NCBI GenBank assembly: GCA_021397835.1
Contig: JAJFZO010000882.1
Span: 2,112,501-2,176,500 of the forward strand
Direction: 5' to 3'
Source: Moringa oleifera
Taxonomy: Eukaryota > Streptophyta > Magnoliopsida > Brassicales > Moringaceae
Length of the DNA: 64,000 nucleotides
Below are positions 13,500 through 28,547 of the stretch, piece by piece. The notes below the pieces were generated by a model that was given only the letters and a program-made list of their open reading frames with translations, searched no databases and was not told where the DNA came from. How positions within the stretch are numbered: the stretch's first letter is position 1; the number at the start of each line of letters is the position of its first letter. The position numbers and the translations under genes were made by a program.

Positions 13500-14754
13500 T
13501 CTGCGGTCTGACAACTGTCTCCACATGTTAATACTGATCCTTGATATTCTTTCTGTTCAACTACATCCTTTCCGCATTTACAAGTTTGTATAGTTCTTAC
13601 CGATAGGGAATAATAATTTGGCATAATTTAATGCCAGTTAGTGCCTCAGCCTCTCATCAGGATGATGCATTTGTATAGATATTTATCCAACTCAAATACA
13701 AACCTCGTATCTCCGCATAAGATGCGATATTCGATGTACTATAATGAAAATGTATGTATTTGTGTTTTCTTTGACAAGATAGTAAATGTTCGGTTTCATT
13801 TGTCACATGTTGATTGACTCTAAATGAAATATTTTTCTTTTTAATGGGTGCACATTTGTTTTCTGGCATTTGTTTATTAGATGATGATTTTTTATTAATT
13901 TGATATATATATATATATATTAATATTTTGAACAGATATTTGTGTGAGAATTAGTATGATAATTTCTAAAATATTTTTTAAAAAAATAAATATAAATCAT
14001 ATCTTTATCATTACATTTAATTGAAAAGTATGATTTAATAGATTTGGTGCAGCATTTATCAGAGGTTTTCTATTCTGACAGTGAACCCTTTTCTTATTAA
14101 GATGTAATAATTTACTACACAGAAGCAGATATGGGAAGAGTCCAGCCCTGGCCCCTTCCCTGTTTATATGCCAAAAATGCACAAAAAAGAAACTAGAGGC
14201 ACATGGAAAGACCTCAAAGGCATGTTAAATCAGATGCTGAACATGTGCTAACTTGACTAAATTTAGGTCTGAGGACATGAAAATGAATAAATGTCTATAC
14301 TGCAATCTGAAAAAAGGCCGACCAAGATTATCTGGTGATAAAATTTGTGTTAATTTTTTTAATAAGAAGATAAAATAATATCTAAATAAAAAAAACTTAA
14401 TCATTCACGTTATTAAATTATCACTTATCATTATCTCTTCAAAAATTTAACATAGCTCAGATCAATCGAAAACTCTGATGCAAATATATAAGAATTGAAA
14501 CTCGTTTAAGTTATGAGGAGAACGAAGCATTCTGATTGAAACAAGGCTTCCTTGGTGCATATAACAATCAATAATTACAAGACAGCAGGCCGTCAATAGC
14601 ACTGACTTCAGATCATGGACAGTTGGTGTTACACAACCATATAAACACAGATATACATGCATAAGAGAAAAGACTCAGATTTATTCATTTCTGAATTTAT
14701 TTAAAGATTAAAGTAAGTAGAATGGCATACGCGAGAAGATCTTGCAGTCATAGC
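13500..14754. other. Convergent spacer with two 3' UTRs
   Basis: Holds the 3' ends of GC1 (plus) and of the dioxygenase gene (minus). Positions 13902-13920 are a short AT dinucleotide repeat. I see no additional gene; small open frames here match no family. Confidence 0.7.
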
Positions 14755-17259
14755 TCAGCTGGATGAAGTAAACTGGTAAGAGGCATAAGAAAGTGCAGCC
14801 AGGTCCCAGCTGTGGTGGACTAGCTTTGCCTTTGCATTTTCTCCTGCAGCACCCATAGCTACATGTAAGGGGTAAAAGTGATCTGGCCATGGGTGAGCCA
14901 TTTTTGCATGTGGTGCTTTCTCTTCATAGTGATTCACGTCATCATATCTGCAACAAGAATTGATTCCTTGTAATCCATATGAACAGCCAAGCAGTACATA
15001 CAAGTAAATTGGATAAAAAAGATTCAACAAGGTTGTGTCTTGAACCCAACAAACAGAGTAGCACAGTTCAAAACAAGATAAATGAAGATCTGTTCCTCAA
15101 GATTTGCATTCATTTTCCTTCTCTGAGTGCATTTATTCAACTTGTTCAATGAGTTTCACATAGTTCTTAAGTAGTATCATCAACTAATCTAATAGAAAGA
15201 ATGACTACCAACTTCTATCTTAATTACAAACCTTCAAATAGCAAGCAAAATAGTGAAAAACCCACCTAACAATCACCAAGTTATTCCAAAATTCTTAAGC
15301 AAACACAAGATTCTGAAACATATTTAGATTATAAGATAATAAAAACTACAGTTTAAAGGAAATATCACTTCGTGGTACCAAAAGTCCAAAGATTTTTTAC
15401 CAAACTTATTGATGCAATTACAGCTTTTTGGTAAACCATCCACCTGCCATTGGATAGTTCACTGTCAAATTTTTGGCCTCTTAAGATTTGGTCAACTGAA
15501 CAAAAGATTCCTAGTTATTACATAGCTATGTCCATACGATTATATTGGCATCTATTACTCTAGCATAGTTTGCTCCAGTTACTCTTGCACAATATGCCAC
15601 AAAAATATCCGAAAGTAAACAGTATCATATTTGAAATGAAACAATGCTCTAGCACTTGGCAATTACCTTCCTTCAAGGAGAGCGTCTCTTAACCAAGTAT
15701 CAAACTCCAAAGCCCAAGAAGTAACTGAACCATCACCAGCTTTAAGTGCCCTCAGGTTGTGAGTCGCACTTCCAGAACCAATTACAAGGACACCTTCATC
15801 CTTAAGAGAAGCCAATGCCCTCCCCATATTGTAGTGATAAGTCCCATCTTTTTCCAACTGAAGTGAAAGCTGGCAGACAGGGATATCAGCCTCTGGATAC
15901 ATTAACATAAGTGGAACCCATGCACCATGATCAAGCCCACGTTTTTTGTCTTCATCAACACGCTTGAAGCCTGATGCTATTAGCAGTTCCTTCACCCTTT
16001 TTGCCAATTCTGGAGCTCCTGGTGCTGGATACTTGAGCTGTTAGATTGATTAAATATTAAAAAAAAAAGAATCGCAGAAAAATTGCTGTCAGCTACTATA
16101 ACAAATTAGAAAATCAAGACTTATCAAGCTTAACTCACTCAACAATCAGGCAAATCCTCAAGGAACTATAGAGATGAAACAAATTGATTTTCACCAAATT
16201 CTGTGCCAACTCCAATCAATAAGTTCATTTTGATAAAACTGCTTCAACAAACCAAAGAAATTGAGAACTCTGTTCAATATAACAGCAATAAATGCCAAAA
16301 ATATAGCTCATGTTGGGGCCAAAATTTGATTCTGTTAATAATTAGAGATGACTTTTCAATCTTCTATTTACAAATCTTGTATTATTAATTTGCACCCAAA
16401 ACTGAGCTTTCAAAACCGACCAATTGATCAGAACTATCCCCTGACATAATATAAAACAAATCAAATTTCATTTTCTTAGAGGTAGCTCTATACTGGAGTT
16501 TTCTCTTCCTTTTTGCCTTTTGACAACCTCCATGATAGATCAGTTGGTGTTGGACATAATTTTCAATCACTGGTTTGGTTACCCAACAGCCATGACTTAG
16601 GTGATGCAATCAAGTTTCTACAAGTTTCTGCTTGAAGTCAATCAATAGAAGATGTTAGTCTGTCATGCAAACGGAATTGCTGGCTGAGAAACTGCTCCTG
16701 AAAAATTTAATTATGACTATCCAGAGTTAGATGAAAGATAAGATCACAAACGGCCCCCAGATGGGGCCATGACAAAGAGACTTCTCCACATGAGAAGAAT
16801 CTCATCAGTTCATTTTAAATTCATAAAAGAAGAAATATTTTTCGTTCATTTATCTCTTTTTCTCCCTTAATCTCTTCCTATTCACGAGATTGATCAAACA
16901 CAATACCAGAGTCAAGAAACAAAGAAAGTAAAAAAATCTAACACACACAGACACACGCACATATTCATTCATGAACATGCATATTTCAGAAGCGGATAGA
17001 AAGAGATGAAAGAAAGGACCTTGTACATAGGATCAGGGAATCCATAGAAGTCGTAGATGGTATCGTTGCTTTTAACGACATTGACAGTTGGGTATTTGGT
17101 GTGCCAATGGCCTGAGACGATGAGAATGGAATTGGGCCTCTGGGTCAACACCTTTTCTTTCCATGACTTCATGAAATGCCTCGCCGGCTGCGTCTCGTCT
17201 ATGGACAGCGTCGGCGATCCGTGCGATATGTAAAACGTTTCCTTCATCCTCACTGCCAT
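14755..17259 (-). CDS. LIGB: Extradiol ring-cleavage dioxygenase, LigB/DOPA-dioxygenase type
   Basis: Belongs to the class III extradiol dioxygenases (LigB superfamily) that open catechol rings with a histidine-bound metal; plant members act on caffeoyl or DOPA-like catechols in vitro, and the physiological substrate is not established. Three exons: 17259-17020, 16037-15667 and 14947-14755, giving 267 residues, the normal length. Metal and active-site histidines are in place: His13 in ISHGSPTLS, His51/His53 in SGHWHTKYP, His117 in [19 protein letters not shown], and the later [12 protein letters not shown] motif. The C-terminus [20 protein letters not shown] is typical. Start chosen at 17259; an in-frame ATG at 17247 (MKETFY) is also possible. 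The first intron is about 980 bp. The next gene to the left, GC1, is convergent. Confidence 0.94.
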
Positions 17260-17370
17260 CCTCTTCTCCCCAACAGCTTCGAGTCACGAACGCAGGCTTT
17301 TGTTTGTTTAATTTTCTTTTAAAGACAACAATTGCCAAGGGAGACAGCTTGTCAACCTATTCGTTTGGGT

Positions 17371-17384
17371 CTTATATATAAAAG
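17371..17384 (-). promoter_or_regulatory. TATA box of the LIGB gene
   Basis: On the minus strand the sequence reads TTTTATATATAAG about 115 bases upstream of the ATG at 17259, a suitable distance for a plant core promoter with a short leader. Confidence 0.55.
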
Positions 17385-18600
17385 AGAGGAAAACAGGAAC
17401 TTTATGGAAATTTGCAAGCTGATCCTTACTTTTCGAAGTATTTGCCCCCAACTACTCGTTGTTAGGTGAGGTAATGACACCATTGCTGACCTCACATCTA
17501 AACCAACTGTTTACATTAAAGTTTAAATATTTAAATTAAAATAAAAATTAAGAAAAATTATTTAAAATTAATAATTATTTTTAAATTAAAAATTTTAATT
17601 AATAAAACATAATTAAATTTTATTAAAGATTTAAATTATAAATTTTATATTATAAACTTTGACTTAAAATTTTTAATAAACGTAAAATATTTAAACTATC
17701 ATCAAATTTTAAAAAAAATATTTACTATCAAAAAATTAAAAATTTTGTGATAAAAATTTAAAAATTATTTTAAAATGAGTAATTTTCTTAAAATAAATTT
17801 TAATTTTTTAAAGTTAGATATTAAAATATTTAATTTATACTTTATCTTTAAATAATTTATAATTTAAAAAAATTAAACATATTCAAATTGTGAATATGGA
17901 ATGCATGATTTAGATTCATCTATCAAAATCTAATTTGAATTGTTTTAAGAAAAAAATTGTTTGAAAAAAAATGAAAATTATGACTCGATATGCATTTAAT
18001 TTATTTCAAGATCTTTGATTTCTTATTAAAAAAATTGTTTTGTTAAGATCAAAGACTTCCAAAATCAAGATCCTCCATTAATTTTTTTATTTAAAATATT
18101 GATATATGATAATCAACAAAATAAAATTTTGATTTTATTTATATTTTAATTGTTATCATATTAATATAACAAATTATTAAAAATATCTACATTTAAAAAA
18201 ACATTTATACCAATTCAGATCAATAAAAAAATATATTTTTTATTCTAAGCAAAGATCATAAGTTTAAGATCTTGAATTTATATCTAAATGGACAAAGACT
18301 AGCAATCCAACAAGTATCCTGTCAATGTTCAACTTCCACTAACTTACAAGTTAGCAAACTAATCCAAGCGTCAAAATTGCAACTTGCAATGGTTCAACAT
18401 CTCAATATCATAAAAGCTCATCTAATCAAAATTGGGCTTCTCCTAATAAGTAAAAACAAGAATCTCCGCAACAATTTCTGAAAGCAAAGGTCCATATAGT
18501 CGGCTGATAGGATAGGAAAATTTCAGGTAATGCAACTGAAGAGAAGCAATACCTGGGATCTTGTTGCCTGGGGCATCACCACTCAGATTTCTGCACCTAC
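17385..18600. other. AT-rich spacer between LIGB and the SET gene
   Basis: Upstream sequence of LIGB to the left, then about 800 bp of A/T-rich low-complexity DNA. From about 18260 composition becomes more balanced, approaching the 3' UTR of the SET gene. No gene seen. Confidence 0.7.
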
Positions 18601-18601
18601 A

Positions 18602-18795
18602 GTCCTCTTCAATTTTTCCTGCATGGAGGATCTTTTAGGAGTTGCAGATGATCGACCTCCAGCAAGCAGCAGCATAAGCTCTAAGCTTCCCTGGTGTCTG
18701 TCCTCTTCAATTTCTTCCGCATGGAGGATCTTTTAGGAGTTGTAGATAATCTACCTCCAGCAGCAGCATAAGCTCTAAGCTTCTCCAGTATCCTC
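18602..18795. repeat. 98-bp tandem duplication across the stop codon of the SET gene
   Basis: The unit starting GTCCTCTTCAATTT at 18602 is repeated at 18700, and both copies contain GCATGGAGGATCTTTTAGGAG. The right-hand copy encodes the present C-terminus of the minus-strand SET protein. The left-hand copy lies mostly beyond the stop (18681-18683). Copies differ by a four-base indel in the GCAGCAGC tract and several substitutions. Confidence 0.9.
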
Positions 18796-19504
18796 CTCTC
18801 GCTAACCCGCAACATCAAAGAATGGTATAGCTTTCTGTCTCTTATGCGACAGCAGCTATTCAGGGCTTCAATATCATCCTGCAAAGAGTTTGACCCATAC
18901 AAACTCTCCCGCATATCTGCAAGTGCCAAAAGGGCTTCACAGACGCTTCTTGTAAGCAATCGAGCCTTGCTCAGGTCTGAAGTTTTATCAGATTTTATAT
19001 TTTGTGTTCCTGACAAACACATACCAATCAGTCCATTTTTGTTGCCCTTAGTTGACATTGAACCATTGATCTTATGAAATGTATCCTCTTCCATTAACAT
19101 TACACACAACAATATCAGCAGCTCGATTTGAGGTTCCCCATTTGATGATATTTCAAAATATTCGGAGTTCTGGCTGACACATCCGAAGTAATCAAGTCTT
19201 CTCCACAGGGACAATCTATATCTACTGTAACGGCTAGAAAATAAAGATGAACTCCATTTGAGGACTAGCTCCAAGTCAATGTTAACAATGTCATATGGAT
19301 TGTTAGCCTCTGTAAACCCATATCTGTGAAGCAATGCAGCGTTTCCCAGTGATCCATAGGTATTAAACACCTTTGAAATGAGAAACAAACAAGTCAGAAA
19401 GGACTTGCTGTAACCAAAAAAAAAAAAAAAAGGGACAAGTTCTTTCACCCAAAAGGCAAACCTATCAAAACTTGGATATGTAACAGAAAATAATTAAGAT
19501 TATG

Positions 19505-19540
<36 letters not shown>

Positions 19541-22500
19541 CCATCACATAAGATGATCATAAGGCACAAGAAACAACCCATCAAAGATGACTGCTGGGCA
19601 CGCACTTGTTTGAAACACAAAATGGGAAAGATATTCGAGTAAGTACTCAAGGATAGTATCAAAGTGAATGAAATAATGATTTCAGAAACAGAGAAATGCA
19701 ATTATGTTTAACTCTTCCTCCCGGGGAAAAAACATCCTAAAACATCAACATGCTTAAGCCTTAGATAGATATAAATTAATAAAATGATGTATACGAAATA
19801 TAAAGGATATTAATAAGTTCTAAATATAGATGAAACATGCTAGCATCCACAAAACCTCCTAAATAGTCAAGGCCAGAAGCATGAACAACAATGTTTCTTT
19901 TTTCTCGTTTCGTTTTTAATTAGAAAAATCACTTTTATTTCTTGGAGTCTGCCAAATGGTTGATGCTAGCTACAACAAACATTGCTCCAAGCAAAGCTAT
20001 TCATTGCCTACCGACTGTGCAAAGCTGATGCAAGCCTCTCGCTGTCTTTGAATGGCAGCAGATGAAAAGACAAAATTTATATGTTCACATGGATATCAGA
20101 TGGATTAATTCAACAATTGTCCTAATTTCAAGAAAATTAACCTAATGCTATAATCAAATGCAACTGGACAGTCACGACATTAATCAGACAAAACTTAGAA
20201 GAACCAAGATAAGAATACAACTAACCTCAGCTCCACTTCTTACATCTTTCACCATAATCATTTCCAGCACCATAGGATCATCCCCTACTGCTGAAGAGTT
20301 TTCTAGGTCAGTGCCACCATAAGAATTCTCGCCAGCAGTTGTTGCTGCTTCCAAAACTTGCTCAGCCAAGAAAGAATTTTGAGTTGATGGCTCATTATCA
20401 TGAATATCCTCATGTAAATTGTGGTCATTTTCATCATTATTGTCATCAGCATCACTTTCAGATTCACAATAAGATGATACATTGGTGAAATGCACATCCT
20501 CAGCTCCGGTTTTGTGATTAAACCTATAAGCCATAGAACAGAGTTATAAAGAAAAGACCTAGATACTAGATAGTCAAGCTAATATATGCAGATTAACAGA
20601 CAGTACAAAAGAATATCTGAATTATCAAATTTGTTTTAGTCTCCTAATCATGAACATAAGAAGAAACTTAAGTGAAAAAGATTGCAAAGATGTGTAACAC
20701 CCAATCTTTTCATAGAAACAAGAAGCGGTTAAGTGATGCATTCAACCATCAAAGTAAATTAATAAGCACTAGGCAGAATTTGAAAGAAATGCTCGAGGGA
20801 AGTGAGATATTATTTATGCTTAGAGAGTAAACTATAAAATGCAATTCCAAATATTTGAGATACTTGGCTCTCTCCCAAGAGCCAAAGCTCAAAAAAGAAA
20901 TTCCACCAAAACCCTTATATATTGCTCTCAGCTGACTATATCAGCTCATTCAGTCGCATGCATCACAAACCAGTCATATAACCTCTAGGCAGAATGTAAC
21001 TAACTCATCCCCACCCCAACAATTTGAAGACACGTTTCCTCAAGTAGAGCCAGCTAAATTCTTCTTACATCTAGAGTATATAAACCTGACCTGAGGCCTA
21101 TCAAACTCATTATTTTGACCATCTATGACACATTCAGCAGCCAACTTAAAAATGTTATTACAAGGGGTTTGATGTGTTGGCTTCAGAAAAGGCCAGATAC
21201 AATTTGATAATCTTCCAAATATCAGACAACCTTATGATTGGTCATAGTCTTGATAGAACTCAAAAAATTTTTGAGGCTCTAATAAGAAATGTCAAAATTA
21301 ATGTTCAAAATCAATCATCCAAAAACAAACGAATAACAAGTATTAACCAACATTTACAGAGAAGGTATACTTACAGATCTGCCAAAGGAACCATCCCAAA
21401 TCCATGGTAACCATCTATCTCAAAAGATCGAGAAGCGATAAGACTTTTCGCAGAAAAATATTGTTCTAAACCAAAAGATCTAGAATTAAGCTTTACAAGT
21501 GGTGAATCCATAAGAGGCAGAATGTTCTCTTTCCAATCCTCGTAAATAAGAGCTTTGTCTTCTTTAACTATCTGCCTACAAGTATACAGTAAATAATCAA
21601 AGGAAATTTCATGGGAAAAAAATTTTCTTCTATGGAACACATAACTAATCTGTAAAAGCTTCATAAAAATTGCAAGAGGAAACCAAATGCAAAGTTTAAA
21701 AGAAAATAAAAGATAAACATTCCCTTATAATTGTTCTACCTTGTCCATAAGTGTTTCTGGTCAATTGTTCAGACCCATTGTTACTTTGATACAAGAAATA
21801 TTTTTCAACTATTTCATAAACAAGTGCAAAATTTAACTATCTTGTGACATCAGCAACAACAGAAATCTAAGTCCAAAAGCCAATGGATTACAGCATACTA
21901 ACTTCATTCAAAGCCTGAACTCTCATCATATGTCGACAACAAAGGCCATTTGCCCAAAATAGGAAAACAAAACAAGCTTATAGTCTAAACAGAATAGGTC
22001 TTAAAAGAGATTGTATCGTTAAATTAACCAATTATAACATCACTGCTACAAAGAAATGGAGCTAGATGTGACATAAACTGTCCGCATATACACATTAACA
22101 TAATAAACTATCTGCAAAAAGACATAAATATGTACACATGCATGGCACCTACATATGATAGATAAATATAACCAATTGATTTGGTTATACCTTGTGCAGC
22201 TCAGTGCCACATAGGAGAGAATCCACTTCATCAAGAGACCAAACCAAGGGTAAGCTCTCTTGATGAGGCAAGAGCTGAAGGTAGCCAGCCCAAGGAGACT
22301 CTTCTCCTAAGCTCTTCTCGCACATCAAAGCCACAGACAGCCCCAAATAACCATCCAAAGCAGCAGATTCGATCATTTCATGTGCCCCGCTAGTTTTAAT
22401 GGTGAGACAAGCACTCTTGGGTATCTTTGCCACCACATCTCCTTCCTTCAAATTGCATAGAGCTCTAATAGAAATCCCTTCGCCAGAGCTGTCCACGAGC

Positions 22501-23688
22501 TCAAGGGCATCGCTGCACTCAATTCTTTGAGATTTCATCCACCTCTTGAATGTCCTTAATCGTCTTTTGAGAGAAACACGGATAAGAGCAATTTGTAAAT
22601 GTTGCAAAAAAGTAGAAAAGAAAATGTCTCATTTCAAGAGTAGTAAAATCTTAATATCACCAGCAAAAAGAATTTAACAACTCTTATCCAAATTTTCAAG
22701 CAAGTTCAAATTATTAATTGTTTTCTCTGCTTGGCCAAGTTGAGAAAACAAATGTGTGAGGTCGAGTTTAAGACAATCTTTTGGAGAGAAAAGAAAAATC
22801 GTCGGTCAGAGTTTCTTTCTTTAGTTAGAGAGCTACATGAAGAAACTTCAGTCTGTTTGGTAGGTGAGAAAAAAGTAGAAAGAACATATGCAAACAATAG
22901 GAATTCGCTGGTAAGTCCTTTCCTTTGTTTGAGGAGACAATAAAGGAAAGACAAAGAATCTTTAATGTATAATCTACTCTGCTTTCTTTTAGAAAGAGGC
23001 CAAATGGTCTCATCTATTTAATAGCCTTTCTCCATTTCTATGACATTTAATCAAATGCCATAAGTGGATGCTTCCTTTGCTCTATATAAGATTATCATGC
23101 AGCTGAGCATTCTATGTGACCTTAAAGGAGGGATTCTGTCAGAGGTTAGAATGTATCGATAACAATCTCAGACTCAAGAATTCTCTGGCCTCATCAGATA
23201 AGTTCAACAAACTCATCATGGCTCCATTCTGTAATCTAAGGGCTTCTATTCTACCATTTTCACCTTGTATACAGTGACGGCCCTAATCAAATTATCATCT
23301 TTAGTTGCTTGTCTCCACCGGATATAATCTTGATTCCTACGACATCTCTCTGATTCTGCCAACGCCTATTGAATTACTTATGTGATGGTTGGAAACCGAG
23401 AAAGGAGCAGGACTCTAGATGAGGTATGGTCCAGGGGATGCAGCTGAACTCTTAATAACAAAAGAACACCTTTAAAATGCACAACCCAGCGGGGCAGAAC
23501 GAACATCGGGAGCGAGAAACAATCCATTCAAAGCTGACAAACCCTAAACCCCGGCTCCAAAATGATACATTTACGTTCTTCCCTTGTTTTTCTCAGCTAC
23601 CAAACAAAGAATGAAACAAGTATCGAAAACAGAGAGAAAATCAGGAAGAGCAGAGCGAGGAAGAGAGAGGCACGTACCTGGAGGCCAT
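18681..23688 (-). CDS. SET-domain protein lysine methyltransferase (RuBisCO LSMT/SETD6-like)
   Basis: Predicted S-adenosylmethionine-dependent lysine methyltransferase of the LSMT/SETD6/Rkm group, which modifies non-histone proteins such as ribosomal proteins; the substrate here is unknown. Five coding exons: 23688-23678 (only 11 nt, encoding MAS plus part of Arg4), 22563-22191, 21571-21375, 20523-20226 and 19370-18681, giving 522 residues. The N-terminus RRLRTFKRWMKS and LKEGDVVAKIPKSACLT open the SET fold. VPLADLFNHKTG (Asn196-His197) and VFNTYGSLGNAALLHRYGF (Tyr298) form the cofactor and active-site end. Between them lies an acidic Asp/Glu/Asn-rich insertion at about residues 215-260. A C-terminal LSMT substrate-binding region follows. 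The gene is divergent from deoxyhypusine synthase. The C-terminus has been rewritten by a 98-bp tandem duplication. No chloroplast transit peptide is apparent. Confidence 0.9.
19507..19540. repeat. (AT)n microsatellite in an intron of the SET gene
   Basis: About 16 AT dinucleotides in the intron between exons 4 and 5 of the SET gene; probably length-polymorphic. Confidence 0.95.
23539..23552. promoter_or_regulatory. Telo-box in the first intron of the SET gene
   Basis: AAACCCTAAACCCC matches the plant telo-box (AAACCCTA), common in promoters and first introns of translation-related and growth genes. It lies about 130 bp inside intron 1. Confidence 0.5.
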
Positions 23689-25074
23689 GAGTCGGGTGTG
23701 TCTTTGCTGTGCAAGGCAGCTTCTCCGTAGGGTTGCATATTCAACATTTCATCATTACAATTAAAAAAATTAATTTTCATATTCTTATTATTATTAATGT
23801 ATAATTTTTATAATTAGTTTATAAATATAAATTTATATAATAAAAAATTTTTACAATAAATAAAGTCATATATTTTTAAGAAGAAAACTTTTTGTGTCAA
23901 ACTTATATTGTTTGATTGATGTTATGATTTTTAATTAAAATAAAACTATTTTGCATAACAAATTTTAAAATAAATAAATATATTTTAAAAAGAAAATTTA
24001 ATTATTATAAAAACTATATTTTGATTAATTTATTATTTTTAATATTAAAATTGAAAACAAAAACATAAAAATAAGTGAAGTATAAAACCACGTTTTACTT
24101 TATTAAAATAAATAAAAATACATAGTTTTTTTATTCAAAAAAGTAAGGCTATGATTAACAGATATTGAAAGCAAAGAACAAATATTAATCTCTTAAAGAT
24201 AAAAATAAATGAAAAATATAACCAAATTTATCAATTCATGTACGTTGCAAAATATATATATATATTATGATAAAAATTATAAAAACATAAAATAAATTTT
24301 AAAAAAAATATTGATTAATATTTTTTTCACATGAGGAATTAAAAAATTAATATATGTATACGGTTGTAAAATCAAAAAAGAACAACTTTTCAATTTAATG
24401 AATAAGCTTAATTTAAAATTAAACCTTTTGGTACTGGAGAATTAACGAGTTTATTACATATAATATTTAATATTTAAAAATTAAACTTACTATTAGTTTT
24501 AAATTTTATATTATAAATTATGAAGAGTTTAAAATCTTACAAATTTTCAAATTTTGACTTATTAAAAAATTAAAATTCAAAACCATTTTAACGAAAATTA
24601 TCAAATTAATATAATTTTAATTTTTCAAATTTATAAATTATATAATGGAAGCTTCTATACATAAATAATTTTATAAAATTAAATAATAAATATTTGCAAA
24701 CTTAAATTTTAAAATCTATTTACATAATTTAATTTAATTTAAAATTATATTTTTAATTATAAATATCTTTAAATATAAATTTAAAATCAAAATTTTGAAT
24801 TTTGAATAAATGCCACTAAATTAAAATATTAAAATTTATTAATAAAAATTATCAACATTAAATTAGTTTAAAACTGTCCAAGATTCGACCGATCTCCCTT
24901 AAGTCTGTCACTTTAAAGGAAGGGGAAGAAGAATATCAACACAGGGCCACCAATACAGTTCAGAAAGCTTTGTACTTTTTGCTTCCTCTCCCTCTAAAAT
25001 TCCTAAAACCCTAATTCTATCTGGATCCCGTTAGACGAAAGAAGTGAGAACTAGAAAAGAAAACGAGGGAAGCA
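23689..25074. other. Divergent intergenic region, SET gene / deoxyhypusine synthase
   Basis: Shared upstream region of two divergent genes. About 23,760-24,870 is low-complexity AT-rich DNA. Positions 24,880-25,074 are the leader of deoxyhypusine synthase, with a telo-box AAACCCTAA at about 25006-25014. Confidence 0.7.
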
Positions 25075-27708
<2,634 letters not shown>

Positions 27709-28547
27709 CACAGCATTTGCAAAGTTTTCAGATTCTTAAATGAGTAATTCTCTAAGATTTCATTTTTACCTCAAAATCATTAGAAGAGGTGTAGACTGAC
27801 ATAGACAACCTGCAAAGAAGTCATCATTAATAGTGGAAATTATATAAACGAGCAATTGGGATTTTCTGTCTTGATTTATTCAGATACTTTGTTAGGGAGA
27901 TACAGCTTCTGCCTTTTAAGTTATTTGGTAAACTTGTCTTCATATCCTTTGGTGATGAGAATGAAGGTCACCTGTGCTGCCCTAGATCATGTTTCTGCAG
28001 TTTTTTTTTAACTAATACACAGAATGTTCTTTAATTTCTAGTTTTTCAATGCCTTATTAATGGCAACAGATGGGAGCTACAATAGTTTGAATTTTCTTTT
28101 CTTAATGACCAAGACATGTAGTATAGAAATCTGATTAACAGATAAAAATCCGAGATTCAAATTGTGAACTTAAATCTATAAGTCTGTATTTGCTTATTAA
28201 TAGATTAAACCTGTCATTATCAAATTCTGAAATTCAACTTATAATGCAGAAGAAAATATAAACTTCACAAAGAGGAAAACGGCAGGAAATGGAGGGTTTT
28301 GGAAGAAACCAAGATTTAGAGTTTAAAGGGAAAAAAACACCACATAATGCATAAAATCTTCCCTTCCATATATTGTTGTGTATAAAATGAGATTTGTATA
28401 GGGATTATTTGATGTCTAGTGAGCAATAATGAATACAAGAAGAGAAGAAGGAGAGTGGACATGATAGACGCCTTGGTCCGATACAATATAGAAGCTACAA
28501 AACTGGGATGACTTCATCCAATGTTCTCAGCTAAGATTTTGTGATGT
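27709..28547. other. Convergent spacer DHS / ferredoxin
   Basis: Contains the two 3' UTRs and about 500 bp of moderately AT-rich sequence. No further gene is recognised. Confidence 0.7.
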
